The notes beneath the pieces were generated by a model, which ran no database searches, was not told the origin of the DNA, and was given only the letters and a program-made list of their open reading frames with translations. Of a DNA stretch of 64,000 nt, positions 7,236-14,864 are shown one piece after another (position 1 is the stretch's first letter; each line of letters begins with the position of its first letter). The DNA comes from Acidobacteriota bacterium (GTDB lineage: Bacteria > Acidobacteriota > Thermoanaerobaculia > Thermoanaerobaculales > Thermoanaerobaculaceae): the NCBI GenBank assembly GCA_003133645.1, contig PKYI01000101.1, positions 48,430 through 112,429 of the forward strand, written 5' to 3'. A program made the translations under genes and the position numbers.

Positions 7236-8864
7236 TCACTCCTCGCCGAGGAACGGGTAGGCGAAGTGCGCCGGGGGCACGAACGTCTCCTTGATCGCCC
7301 GCGGGCTCGTCCAGCGGATCAGGTTCCACAGCGACCCGGCCTTGTCGTTGGTGCCAGAAGCCCGCGCCCCGCCGAACGGCTGCTGGCCGACCACCGCCCC
7401 GGTGGGCTTGTCGTTGACGTAGAAGTTCCCCGCCGCGTCCCGCAGCCGCTCGGTCATCGCCAGGATCGCCTGACGGTCGGCCGCGAACACCGCGCCGGTG
7501 AGCCCGTACGGCGAGCCGGTGTCGCACAGCTCGAGCGCCTTCTCGAGCTCGGCGTCGGGGTAGACGAAGATCGTCAGCACGGGCCCGAAGATCTCTTCCT
7601 GCATGAGCTTGAACGTCGGGTTGCCGGTCAGCACCACGGTGGGCTGGATGAAGTAGCCGGTGCGGTCGTCGCAGCCGCCGCCGGCGATGATCTCGGCTTC
7701 CGGCGAGCCCTTGGCGAAATCGATGTAGGCCTTGATGTTGTCGTAGGCGGGCTTGTCGATCACGGCGCCCATGAAGTTGGTGAAATCCTCGGGGTCGCCG
7801 ACCTTGACCTCGGCGAGTTGGGCCAATAGGCCGGCCTTGACCTTCGGCCACAGCGACGCGGGGACATAGGCGCGCGACGCCGCCGAGCACTTCTGCCCCT
7901 GAAACTCGAACGCGCCCCGCACCAGCGCGGTCACCAGCGAGTCGACGTCCGCCGAGGCGTGCGCGAACACGAAGTCCTTGCCCCCGGTCTCCCCGACGAT
8001 CCTCGGGTACGAGCGGTAGCTCGCGATGGTGTTGCCGATCGTCTTCCACATCTGCTGGAACACCGCCGTGGAGCCGGTGAAGTGGATTCCAGCCAACTCC
8101 GGGCTGGCGAGGACCGGGTTGCCCACCTCCCCGCCCGACCCGACCACCATGTTGACGACGCCCGCCGGCATCCCCGCCGCGATCAGCACCTTCATGACGT
8201 GGTACGCGGAGTAGACCGCGCTCGACGCCGGCTTCCACAGCACGGTGTTCCCCATCAGCGCCGGCGAGGTCGGGAGGTTGCCGGCGATCGAGGTGAAGTT
8301 GAACGGCGTCACCGCGAAGACGAACCCCTCGAGTGGGCGGTACTCGACCCGGTTCCACACCCCGGCGGAGGACGCCGGCTGCTCCTCGTAGATGCGCTGC
8401 GCGAAGAACGGGTTGAATCGCCAGAAGTCGATCAGCTCGCACGCCGAGTCGATCTCGGCCTGGAACACGGTCTTCGACTGCCCGAGCATGGTGGCGGCGT
8501 TGACCTCGTCGCGGAACGGCCCCGCGAGCATCTCGGCGGCGCGAAGCAGGACCGCGGCGCGCTCGGCGAACGGCACCCGCGACCACGTCGCGTGGGCGGC
8601 GCGCGCCGCCGCGATCGCCCGCTCGACCTCGGCCTCGCCCGCCTTGTGGTAGGTCGCGAGCACGTGGCCGTGGTCGTGCGGGACGACGCACGTCCCGAGC
8701 TTCCCGGTGCGCACCTCCTCGCCGCCGATAACCAGCGGGATCTCGATCTGCCGCCCGCGCATCGCAGCGAGCTTCGCCTTCAGCGATTTCTTCTCGGCAG
8801 AGCCCGGCCCGTAGCTCCGGATCGGCTCGTTGATCGGTTGAGGAACTCGGAAAATGCCGCTCAT
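7236..8864 (-). CDS. pruA: L-glutamate gamma-semialdehyde (1-pyrroline-5-carboxylate) dehydrogenase
   Basis: 542-residue NAD-dependent aldehyde dehydrogenase that oxidises glutamate semialdehyde (from proline or arginine) to glutamate. Catalytic Cys is at ~326 in FQGQKCSAASR and the general-base Glu at ~292 in GETGGKDF. TPFNFTSIAGNLPTSPALMGN and HFTGSTAVFQQMWKTIG are typical of the stand-alone P5C dehydrogenase (~540 residues) also found in eukaryotic mitochondria, not of the bifunctional PutA. ATG at 8864 follows GGGAGG with 6-base spacing; the longer ORF-track start lacks support. No proline dehydrogenase is next to it. With pxpABC it converges on glutamate. A strong promoter lies upstream. 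Confidence 0.96.
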   Translation of the reverse strand: MSGIFRVPQPINEPIRSYGPGSAEKKSLKAKLAAMRGRQIEIPLVIGGEEVRTGKLGTCVVPHDHGHVLATYHKAGEAEVERAIAAARAAHATWSRVPFAERAAVLLRAAEMLAGPFRDEVNAATMLGQSKTVFQAEIDSACELIDFWRFNPFFAQRIYEEQPASSAGVWNRVEYRPLEGFVFAVTPFNFTSIAGNLPTSPALMGNTVLWKPASSAVYSAYHVMKVLIAAGMPAGVVNMVVGSGGEVGNPVLASPELAGIHFTGSTAVFQQMWKTIGNTIASYRSYPRIVGETGGKDFVFAHASADVDSLVTALVRGAFEFQGQKCSAASRAYVPASLWPKVKAGLLAQLAEVKVGDPEDFTNFMGAVIDKPAYDNIKAYIDFAKGSPEAEIIAGGGCDDRTGYFIQPTVVLTGNPTFKLMQEEIFGPVLTIFVYPDAELEKALELCDTGSPYGLTGAVFAADRQAILAMTERLRDAAGNFYVNDKPTGAVVGQQPFGGARASGTNDKAGSLWNLIRWTSPRAIKETFVPPAHFAYPFLGEE

Positions 8865-8931
8865 CGCTTGCCTCCCGCCCGGACAGCGCCGGGCCGTCTT
8901 GTGAAGCGCCGGCGCAAAGTCCGGCAGCCAG

Positions 8932-8960
8932 AGAATACGGGGCTGCCGTTCCCCGGTCAA
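8932..8960 (-). promoter_or_regulatory. Promoter of pruA
   Basis: Minus-strand TTGACC and TATTCT with exactly 17 bases between them, a near-consensus sigma-70 promoter. It predicts a leader of about 60 bases ending in the GGGAGG ribosome site of pruA. The -35 box touches the AACCGCCG palindrome at 8959-8980. Confidence 0.75.
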
Positions 8961-8980
8961 CCGCCGCCGTCCCGGCGGTT
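8959..8980. promoter_or_regulatory. Palindrome between divergent pruA and glycosyltransferase promoters (possible operator)
   Basis: AACCGCCG and CGGCGGTT form a perfect 8-bp inverted repeat around a 6-base centre. It abuts the -35 box of pruA and lies about 23 bases upstream of the -10 box of the divergent glycosyltransferase. Its position suits a regulator site, but a regulator gene is not adjacent, and chance in GC-rich DNA cannot be excluded. Confidence 0.35.
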
Positions 8981-9002
8981 TGGGGCCGGTCGCGCTTGCA
9001 CG

Positions 9003-9008
9003 TATGAT
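9003..9008 (+). promoter_or_regulatory. -10 box TATGAT, leaderless glycosyltransferase start
   Basis: TATGAT ends 6 bases before the GTG at 9015 and there is no Shine-Dalgarno sequence between. It predicts transcription beginning at or near the start codon. Confidence 0.6.
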
Positions 9009-9014
9009 TCGTGC

Positions 9015-9995
9015 GTGTCCAAGACCGACGCAGCCCCCCGTCTCTCGATCGTGATCGTCTCCTGGCAGTCAGGGACGGAGTTGGTCGCGTGCGTGGAATC
9101 GTTGGCTGCCGCCCGCCGGCTCGCCGCGTTCGAGATTGAGCTCGTCATCGTCGACAACGCCAGCACGGACTTCCCGGCGAGCGGCGTTGACTCGGCCTGG
9201 CCTGGCGCTCGCCTCATCCGCAACGAGGCGAACCGCGGCTTCGGACCCGCCGCCAACCAGGGAGCGACGGCCGCCGGTGGGGATGTCGTCCTCTTCCTCA
9301 ACCCGGACACGCGCGCCGTCGACAGCCCTTTCCCGCCACTGCTTGACGCCTTCGAGGAGCATCCGGAGGCAGTGGCCGTCGTGCCTCGGCTGCTCGACGC
9401 GGATAGCCCAGGACACGCACCACAGTCCCATTTCCAGCTCCGGCGCCTGCCGAGCATGGGCCAAGCTACGCGCGAGCTTCTTCTGCTCGACCGCCTCTTC
9501 CCAAACAGTCGCGCCGCGCGGCGTGCCCATTATCTGGACCGTGACCTCGACCGCCCATTCGCCGTCGAGCAACCCGCGGCCGCGGCACTGACCGTGCGCC
9601 GCGACGTCTTCCGCCGCCTCGGCGGTTTCGACGAATCGTTTGTCCCGGCCTGGTTCGAGGACGTGGACCTCTGTGCCCGCCTCCTCGATGAGGGAACGAT
9701 CCTCTACTGGCCCACGAGCCGGTTTGACCACCTCGGGGGGGGGGCGGCCAGATCGCTGGGGTACGACTGGTTCCTGCCCGTCTACTATCGCAACGCCTGT
9801 CGCTACTGGCGGAAGCACCACGGTCGCACAGGGAGTGCCACGTACCGAACGCTCCTTTGCGTGGGGATGGTGCTGCGCCTTATCGCCTTGCCGCTTGCGC
9901 CAGCCTCGCCGGCCAGCGCCACGCGTGCCTTCGCGAGGGCGATCCTAGTAGCCCTCGGGATAGGGATCGGGCCGGCCCCCGCCCGCCCACGTTGA
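9015..9995 (+). CDS. Family 2 glycosyltransferase (rhamnosyltransferase-like)
   Basis: 326-residue GT-A fold enzyme that would transfer a sugar from a nucleotide-sugar to a lipid-linked or surface glycan. LSIVIVSWQSG and LVIVDNASTD begin the nucleotide-binding half. GDVVLFLNPDTRAV holds the metal-binding region, where NPDT replaces the strict DxD as is usual in the dTDP-rhamnosyltransferase-like group. FEDVDLCARL carries the acidic catalytic pair. The C-terminal ~40 residues are hydrophobic and may sit on the membrane. The start is GTG at 9015, chosen because homology begins just after it and a TATGAT box lies 6 bases upstream. It converges with the large glycosyltransferase gene (12 bp between stops). 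Sugar and acceptor are unknown. Confidence 0.88.
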   Translation: MSKTDAAPRLSIVIVSWQSGTELVACVESLAAARRLAAFEIELVIVDNASTDFPASGVDSAWPGARLIRNEANRGFGPAANQGATAAGGDVVLFLNPDTRAVDSPFPPLLDAFEEHPEAVAVVPRLLDADSPGHAPQSHFQLRRLPSMGQATRELLLLDRLFPNSRAARRAHYLDRDLDRPFAVEQPAAAALTVRRDVFRRLGGFDESFVPAWFEDVDLCARLLDEGTILYWPTSRFDHLGGGAARSLGYDWFLPVYYRNACRYWRKHHGRTGSATYRTLLCVGMVLRLIALPLAPASPASATRAFARAILVALGIGIGPAPARPR

Positions 9996-10007
9996 ATTTC
10001 GGGTTGC

Positions 10008-12002
10008 TCAGCGAGTCTGGCTGGCCGTGTGGCGCCAGATGAACTCGAGCGCAAGCGCCACCGGCCGGAAACGCGAAGCGGCGGCGCACCACAACGGCGC
10101 TGGGTACGCGAACCCGATCCTCTCGAGCAGCGGCAGGTGTGGGGCGATCTGCTTCAACGCCTTCAGGTTATCGTGAAAGATCCCCATGCCAAAACGGCGT
10201 TGCTGGATCGCCTGGCGGAGAAACTCGCGAAAGAAACGACGTGAGATTCCAACGACCCTGTGGCGGTTCCAGCCCCCGTCCGAGTAGTTGTCCATCAACT
10301 TCTTCCAGTACTGGAGCCGGCTTCGGATCATCCTCGTCGTATTGCTGTAGTTGTCTTTGTAGATGCGCCACCAGAACGTCGATTCCGGCAGGTAGACGAC
10401 GGACGCGAATGGGAAAAGACGAAGGAACAGGTCGTCATCCTCGTAGCCGGAAAGAGCTTCGTCGAAGCCACCCACCTGTAGCACCAGGTCCCGCGTGACC
10501 GTCATCAGACCTGGCATCACGAAGACATCCTTGAAAAGAAGATCCTCCAGCAGCTCCTTCGGATGGGGCAGGCCGAACCGGTAGTTCCGATGCAAGCCGA
10601 CCAGGGCCCGCCGGCTCTTCTCGTCGATCGTGTCGGCATCCGTGTAGACAAGGTTCACGTTGCCGGTCAGGAGCGGGACCACGCGCTCCAACTTGTCCAA
10701 AAACCAAACATCATCCTGATCCAGGAAGCTCACCCAGGCGCCCCGGCTCAGCCGTACTCCGACGTTCCTCGAACTGGACTGCCCGCCGTTCTCCTTGCGG
10801 CAGTACCGGATCGGGATTCCCAGGTGCGTCTCGAGGAATCGCTGACACACCTCCGCAGTCTCGTCGGTGGACCCGTCGTCCACGATGACGATCTCGATCC
10901 TCCGGTATGTCTGTTGGTAGATACTCTCGAGCGCCTCGTTCAAGTAGTGGGGATCGCTCCGGCATGCGTTATAAACCGGAACGACCACCGAGACGAGAGG
11001 ACCGGTCAGAGCTTTTGTCGTCTCAACCCCCGCCAGGGTGGCGATGTGCGGGCGATAGTCGAGCTCGACGGAACGGCCCTCCGCTAGCGTCTCGAGCGCC
11101 CGCTTCAGTTTCTTCAGAACCGGCTTGAGCTGCCGTATCGGCTTCGTGAGCGCGATTGACCACGACTCGTCGATACGAAGCAGCTGGTCCTCGAGTGCGT
11201 GAACCCTGGCCTCGCTCTCGGCCAGTGTCTCCCTTCCCCGCGTGTCCTCCTGCCGGAGGCGGAGGGCGAGCGCGTTGCGCTCCTCTCCCACCTCGTTGAG
11301 CTCTTCGGGTGTCCATAACTCCCGCCACTTGGCATAGACTCGCAGCCGACCGGCTCGTTGTGCCTCGGCCGTGGCGCCCGCACCCACGCCCGAGCCGCCC
11401 CCGGTGCGGTAGCAGGCGCTGACCTGATCCAGGTGGATGAACGCGCCTCGGCGCGAGAGTCGCAGCCAGAAGTCCCAGTCCTCGTACGCGTCAAGCCGTT
11501 CGTCAAAGCGCTCGCCTTCGTCCACGACGGAACGACGGAAGAGAGCAGCGTGAAGTGGAATGAAGTTCCCACAACGCAGGGCGGCACCGCTATAGGGCTC
11601 GTTGATCGTGTCGCGCGAGCCCTTCTCCGGGTGCACCAGCCGAACCCCGGCGTACGCCACCGGCGCCTCGGGATGTTCCTCGAGAGCGGCCACCAGTGCC
11701 GCGACATGGTTAGGGAGAAACCAGTCGTCGTCGTCGAGAAAGCCGATGTAGCGGCCCCGAACCTCCGCGAGCCCGGCGTTGGCGGCCTCGCTTCTCGGCA
11801 GCCTCCTGGCCTGGCTGACGAGACGTGAGGAAAAGGGGCCGCACCGCTCGCTCAGGGACGGATGGCCGGAGCCAAGGGCATCCACCACAATGACCTCGAT
11901 CCTCGGAAAGGTTTGGACCCCTACCGATTCGATCGCCTCGCTCAGCTCGGGCCGCCCCAGGCTGCGGATAATGATCGAGACCAGGGGCGCTTCGGGGTTC
12001 AT
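10008..12002 (-). CDS. Tandem two-domain family 2 glycosyltransferase
   Basis: 664-residue protein with two complete GT-A domains. The first (~5-240) has VSIIIRSLGRPEL, YIGFLDDDDWFLP and AYEDWDFWLRL. The second (~335-560) has VSVVVPVYNACR, EIVIVDDGSTDET, WVSFLDQDDVW and GYEDDDLFLRL. They are joined by a charged, probably coiled-coil linker (ERNALALRLRQEDTRG onward). Such tandem enzymes can add two sugars in turn in capsule or O-antigen synthesis. ATG at 12002 is preferred because GAGGTG lies 5 bases before it and homology starts there. The ORF track's TTG at 12137 would add 45 unconserved-looking residues. Base composition here is visibly less GC-rich than in flanking housekeeping genes. Confidence 0.85.
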   Translation of the reverse strand: MNPEAPLVSIIIRSLGRPELSEAIESVGVQTFPRIEVIVVDALGSGHPSLSERCGPFSSRLVSQARRLPRSEAANAGLAEVRGRYIGFLDDDDWFLPNHVAALVAALEEHPEAPVAYAGVRLVHPEKGSRDTINEPYSGAALRCGNFIPLHAALFRRSVVDEGERFDERLDAYEDWDFWLRLSRRGAFIHLDQVSACYRTGGGSGVGAGATAEAQRAGRLRVYAKWRELWTPEELNEVGEERNALALRLRQEDTRGRETLAESEARVHALEDQLLRIDESWSIALTKPIRQLKPVLKKLKRALETLAEGRSVELDYRPHIATLAGVETTKALTGPLVSVVVPVYNACRSDPHYLNEALESIYQQTYRRIEIVIVDDGSTDETAEVCQRFLETHLGIPIRYCRKENGGQSSSRNVGVRLSRGAWVSFLDQDDVWFLDKLERVVPLLTGNVNLVYTDADTIDEKSRRALVGLHRNYRFGLPHPKELLEDLLFKDVFVMPGLMTVTRDLVLQVGGFDEALSGYEDDDLFLRLFPFASVVYLPESTFWWRIYKDNYSNTTRMIRSRLQYWKKLMDNYSDGGWNRHRVVGISRRFFREFLRQAIQQRRFGMGIFHDNLKALKQIAPHLPLLERIGFAYPAPLWCAAASRFRPVALALEFIWRHTASQTR

Positions 12003-12269
12003 CAGCACCTCAGCGACCTTGTTCTGGAGGGCGGGGTTCTGGCGATTCGGGGCGAGGGTTGTTTCCGACCGTGGCGGCTCACCTAAGGTCTGAGTGCCTT
12101 GTCGCGTTTCTCGAACTCCCTTGCTCTGGCTATCCAATGGTCGTGGCCCTCACCATCATGGAGATGATAGTCGAAGATCCCCACGCCCTGTGGCCCAAGG
12201 TCGGTGTCATCCCCGCGAGATATGGCGAGATCCTGAGGGAACGATGGTTACCGGGGTGCGCCAGCCCCC

Positions 12270-13196
12270 TCATCGCCTCCCCAGGGACTTCAACCGGCCC
12301 AGAAGGGCCCGCAGTCGCCGCAGGAACCTGCGCACCAGCAGCACGTGGTCGTCCCCAGTTCCTCCCCTGGCACTGGGGACACTGTCAGACAGCGACGGCA
12401 GGCTGTCCAACTGCGCGGCCCGTTGCGCCTCGCCGTCGTCGGAGCGGTCGAGAGTTCGGAGGCTGACGAAGAACTCGTGACCCACAGTCGGGAAGAACCT
12501 GGCGACATGGAAGTCCAGAAGCTCCAATTCAATGAGCGTCGCGAGAACCTCGAAGAAGGAGGCGGGCGTGAAGACCCAGCAGTGCACGTCATGGTAGATC
12601 CCATCACTCGACTGCGCCCGCGCAATGTCCCACGCCGTTCTTACTGGGACCTGCCGCATCGGAGCCGATGTCGCACCCGCATCCCAGATGAGCTTTCCGT
12701 CGAGCGTGGCGAACGAAGCCCCATAGTCGAAGAGCTGTCGGAATCCCGGTTTCCTGTCCCGTCGCAGGTAGGCCTCCAGGACATCCCCGGCGGTCGAGGG
12801 TTGCCGAAAGTGATCGAAGCAATACCGCTTGTCCGGAATGGCCAGAGACAAGACCCCGCGAGGTCTGAGGATAGCTCTGATCTCCCCCAGCCAGCCCACG
12901 AAGTCCGGTACGTGCTCGATGACGTGGGAAGCGACCACGTAGTCGAATGGTGCCTCGGGTGCGACCAGTTCCGGTAGGGTTTTGCTTCCCCAGACATAAT
13001 CAACTTCGACGATCTGGTCGACCTTCACAAATGGGTTGTCGCGATTCTTGACCCGCAACTCCTCCGTCGAGGCATGATCGACATATCTGACGCGGCCCAT
13101 TTCGCGACTGACCACGGGTATGTCCAACGGTCCGATCTCAGGGCCAAACCCGCGAGATGGGTCGATAATGTCGAGCATCTTCCCCCGTTTGTCCAT
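12270..13196 (-). CDS. Class I SAM-dependent methyltransferase of glycan clusters
   Basis: 308-residue protein. The region DYVVASHVIEHVPDFVGWL followed by LRPRGVLSLAIPDKRYCFDHFR is the typical methyltransferase domain 11 type found beside glycosyltransferases. The N-terminus starts LDIIDPSRGFGPEIG, a short form of the SAM-binding loop without a classic GxGxG. The C-terminus is Arg-rich (VRRFLRRLRALLGRLKSLGRR), possibly a membrane-surface anchor. ATG at 13196 was chosen; a second Met seven codons on (MLDIIDPS) is also possible. Upstream ORF-track sequence runs antisense through the DUF3467 gene and is not coding. The likely role is methylating a sugar or glycan end, but the substrate cannot be read from sequence. 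Confidence 0.8.
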   Translation of the reverse strand: MDKRGKMLDIIDPSRGFGPEIGPLDIPVVSREMGRVRYVDHASTEELRVKNRDNPFVKVDQIVEVDYVWGSKTLPELVAPEAPFDYVVASHVIEHVPDFVGWLGEIRAILRPRGVLSLAIPDKRYCFDHFRQPSTAGDVLEAYLRRDRKPGFRQLFDYGASFATLDGKLIWDAGATSAPMRQVPVRTAWDIARAQSSDGIYHDVHCWVFTPASFFEVLATLIELELLDFHVARFFPTVGHEFFVSLRTLDRSDDGEAQRAAQLDSLPSLSDSVPSARGGTGDDHVLLVRRFLRRLRALLGRLKSLGRR

Positions 13197-13310
13197 GGCT
13201 TCTCTATTCTTTCCTCTGTACTGGAGCGCGATACGCCCCGATCCAGATGGAATAGTCCTAGCGACGCCAACACCTCGCCGCCCCATTCGCCGGCTCCACT
13301 GGTTCCACGT

Positions 13311-13316
13311 TATAAT
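13311..13316 (+). promoter_or_regulatory. Perfect TATAAT -10 box for the DUF3467 gene
   Basis: TATAAT is rare in DNA this GC-rich. It sits 15 bases before the ATG, with GGAGGG between, so it predicts a very short leader that still has a ribosome site. The -35 region (around TTCGCC) is poor. Confidence 0.65.
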
Positions 13317-13331
13317 ATCATTGGAGGGTTC

Positions 13332-13625
13332 ATGGACAAGCCCGTCGCGGACAACAAGATCAAGATCGTTGTTTCCGACCAGCAGGCGCTCGGTACGTAC
13401 GCGAACTTCGCGTCGATCGTCCACAACTTCGCGGAGTTCCTCATCGACTTCGGCCGCATCGTGCCAGGGCGCGACGAGGTCCAGGTCGTCTCCCGCGTCG
13501 TGATGACCCCGGTGCACGCCAGGCAGCTCCTGCGCGCGCTCACGGAGAACGTCGCGATCTACGAGCGCAACTTCGGCGCGATCAACGAGGGGCCTCAGGG
13601 CGCCCCGACCACGCACACTATGTAG
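13332..13625 (+). CDS. DUF3467 family protein
   Basis: 97-residue cytosolic protein. VVSDQQALGTYANFASIVHNFAEFLIDFG followed by VVSRVVMTPVHARQLLRALTENVAIYERNFG matches the DUF3467 family, small proteins of unknown function found in many phyla. The ATG at 13332 follows GGAGGG and a perfect TATAAT; the longer ORF-track start at 13074 reads antisense through the neighbouring methyltransferase. It stands alone between two glycan-type methyltransferases that do not obviously share its function. Family assignment is good; role unknown. Confidence 0.85.
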   Translation: MDKPVADNKIKIVVSDQQALGTYANFASIVHNFAEFLIDFGRIVPGRDEVQVVSRVVMTPVHARQLLRALTENVAIYERNFGAINEGPQGAPTTHTM

Positions 13626-13842
13626 TGGCGAATGTAGGGCTGGTAACGAGGCCGAACAGGAAACGTCAAAGCTTGAAGTTGAGACGCGCTGCGGCAGCAG
13701 CGGTCGGTGAGGTTCGGAGGGCACGAAAGAAGCAACGGGCTCCCAGGGACCCTACAGGCGTTCCGTCCATTGAGGGTCCTCCCCGCGAGACTGGGTCCGC
13801 AGCGGAGGCGGGTTGCTCGAGCCGAGGCGACGGAGGGGAGTC

Positions 13843-14670
13843 ATGAGAGCAGCCTGGTTGGCGTCTCTCCCCGGATTTGCAACCCGTGGACTGCGGTCCC
13901 TTCGGACGTCCGGGTACTGGCTTGGCAGCCCGATCGAGTCAATGGCGCGACGGCTCGGCGGCCGCGAGCCCCTCCCTCCCCTCTGGCTGCGGCGACACAC
14001 GGGACCCGTGAGGGACTTTGTGACCGCCGCGCACGAAATGTCCTCGACGATGCAACGGCTTGGGGTGTTCGAGCCGACGGACCTCGTTCTTGACGTGGGA
14101 TGCGGGTGTGGGGCGATGGCGTTCGAGTTTGCGCGACTCCTTTCGACCGACGGCCGCTACCTGGGCTTTGACGTGCACCGGCCGTCAATTGCGTGGTGCC
14201 GTAGGAGGTTTGCCTCCGACCCGCGGTTCCGTTTCGAGATCGCGGACGTCGCCACGCCCTTCAGCCCTGGCAGGCCAAGACGGGCTGAGGATTACGTTTT
14301 CCCAGCCTCGGACGGCGCCGCCGGCTTCGTCCTCGCCAAGTCCGTGTTCACGCACCTGATGGAACGCGAGGCGCGGCGCTACCTGGACGAGATTCGACGC
14401 GTCCTCAGGACGGGGCGCCGAGCGCTGGTGACTGCCTTTCTGTTTGCGCCGTCCGCCCCAACGCCCGCATTCCCTTTCCCGGACCGGATCGCACCGATCC
14501 GCTGGAGAGTCAGGGTGCGGCCTCACTCCGCCGTCGCGTATTCCCAGCCGGACTTTGAAGCCCTAGTGCAGGACGCGGGCCTCCGGATCGCGGAGATGGT
14601 TCCTGGTTTCTGGCCGGGCGCCGCGTCCACGCCTGTCGCTCAGGACATTCTGCTCCTCTCCCATCGGTGA
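13843..14670 (+). CDS. Class I SAM-dependent methyltransferase
   Basis: 275-residue methyltransferase with the complete motif I LVLDVGCGCGAMAFEFARLL, motif II (GFDVHRPSI) and a FVLAKSVFTHLMEREARRYLDEI segment typical of methyltransferase domain 25/11 enzymes. LRTGRRALVTAFLF follows as the post-IV strand. The N-terminal ~70 residues are Arg-rich and precede the fold. ATG at 13843 follows GGAGGGGAG closely; the ORF-track start 30 bases earlier is less likely. It probably belongs with the glycosyltransferases to the left and may methylate a surface glycan. It converges on mnmA across 194 bp that hold paired hairpins. Confidence 0.82.
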   Translation: MRAAWLASLPGFATRGLRSLRTSGYWLGSPIESMARRLGGREPLPPLWLRRHTGPVRDFVTAAHEMSSTMQRLGVFEPTDLVLDVGCGCGAMAFEFARLLSTDGRYLGFDVHRPSIAWCRRRFASDPRFRFEIADVATPFSPGRPRRAEDYVFPASDGAAGFVLAKSVFTHLMEREARRYLDEIRRVLRTGRRALVTAFLFAPSAPTPAFPFPDRIAPIRWRVRVRPHSAVAYSQPDFEALVQDAGLRIAEMVPGFWPGAASTPVAQDILLLSHR

Positions 14671-14675
14671 CCTCT

Positions 14676-14717
14676 CGCTGCATCGATCGTGCAGCGCCGG
14701 GTCTGTCCTCGACCCGG
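14676..14717. terminator. Two abutting hairpins between methyltransferase and mnmA stops
   Basis: Hairpin 1 is CGCTGCA, 7-base loop, TGCAGCG (14676-14696). Hairpin 2 starts at the very next base: CCGGGTC, 7-base loop, GACCCGG (14697-14717). Both stems are perfect. The pair sits 5 bases after the methyltransferase stop in a convergent gap, so termination is the simplest reading, although no T tract follows directly. Confidence 0.45.
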
Positions 14718-14864
14718 CCCGGGACCCGGTCGACACGGCTGTTCGCCGGTCGGTGCGTGCCCAGTGCGACCCCGGTTTCCGCGGAGGTCATCTTTTTCTT
14801 CCCCCGGGAGCGTTTCGTCGGCAGCTTCCGAGCCTGCGAACGCCCGGAGGCTTGTACGTCGCCC

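Noticed and set aside
5571-7829. 752-codon ORF opposite pxpBC.
   Set aside because: Antisense shadow in high-GC DNA; crosses the pxp promoter and the pruA end without any recognisable protein.
12003-12137. TTG start giving the tandem glycosyltransferase 45 more residues.
   Set aside because: The ATG at 12002 has a GAGGTG ribosome site and sits where the glycosyltransferase fold begins; the extra residues look like random translated sequence.
12003-12269. Gap of 267 bp between the glycosyltransferase and methyltransferase genes, checked for a small gene or promoter.
   Set aside because: No ORF with a ribosome site and no clear -35/-10 pair; I see nothing I can support.
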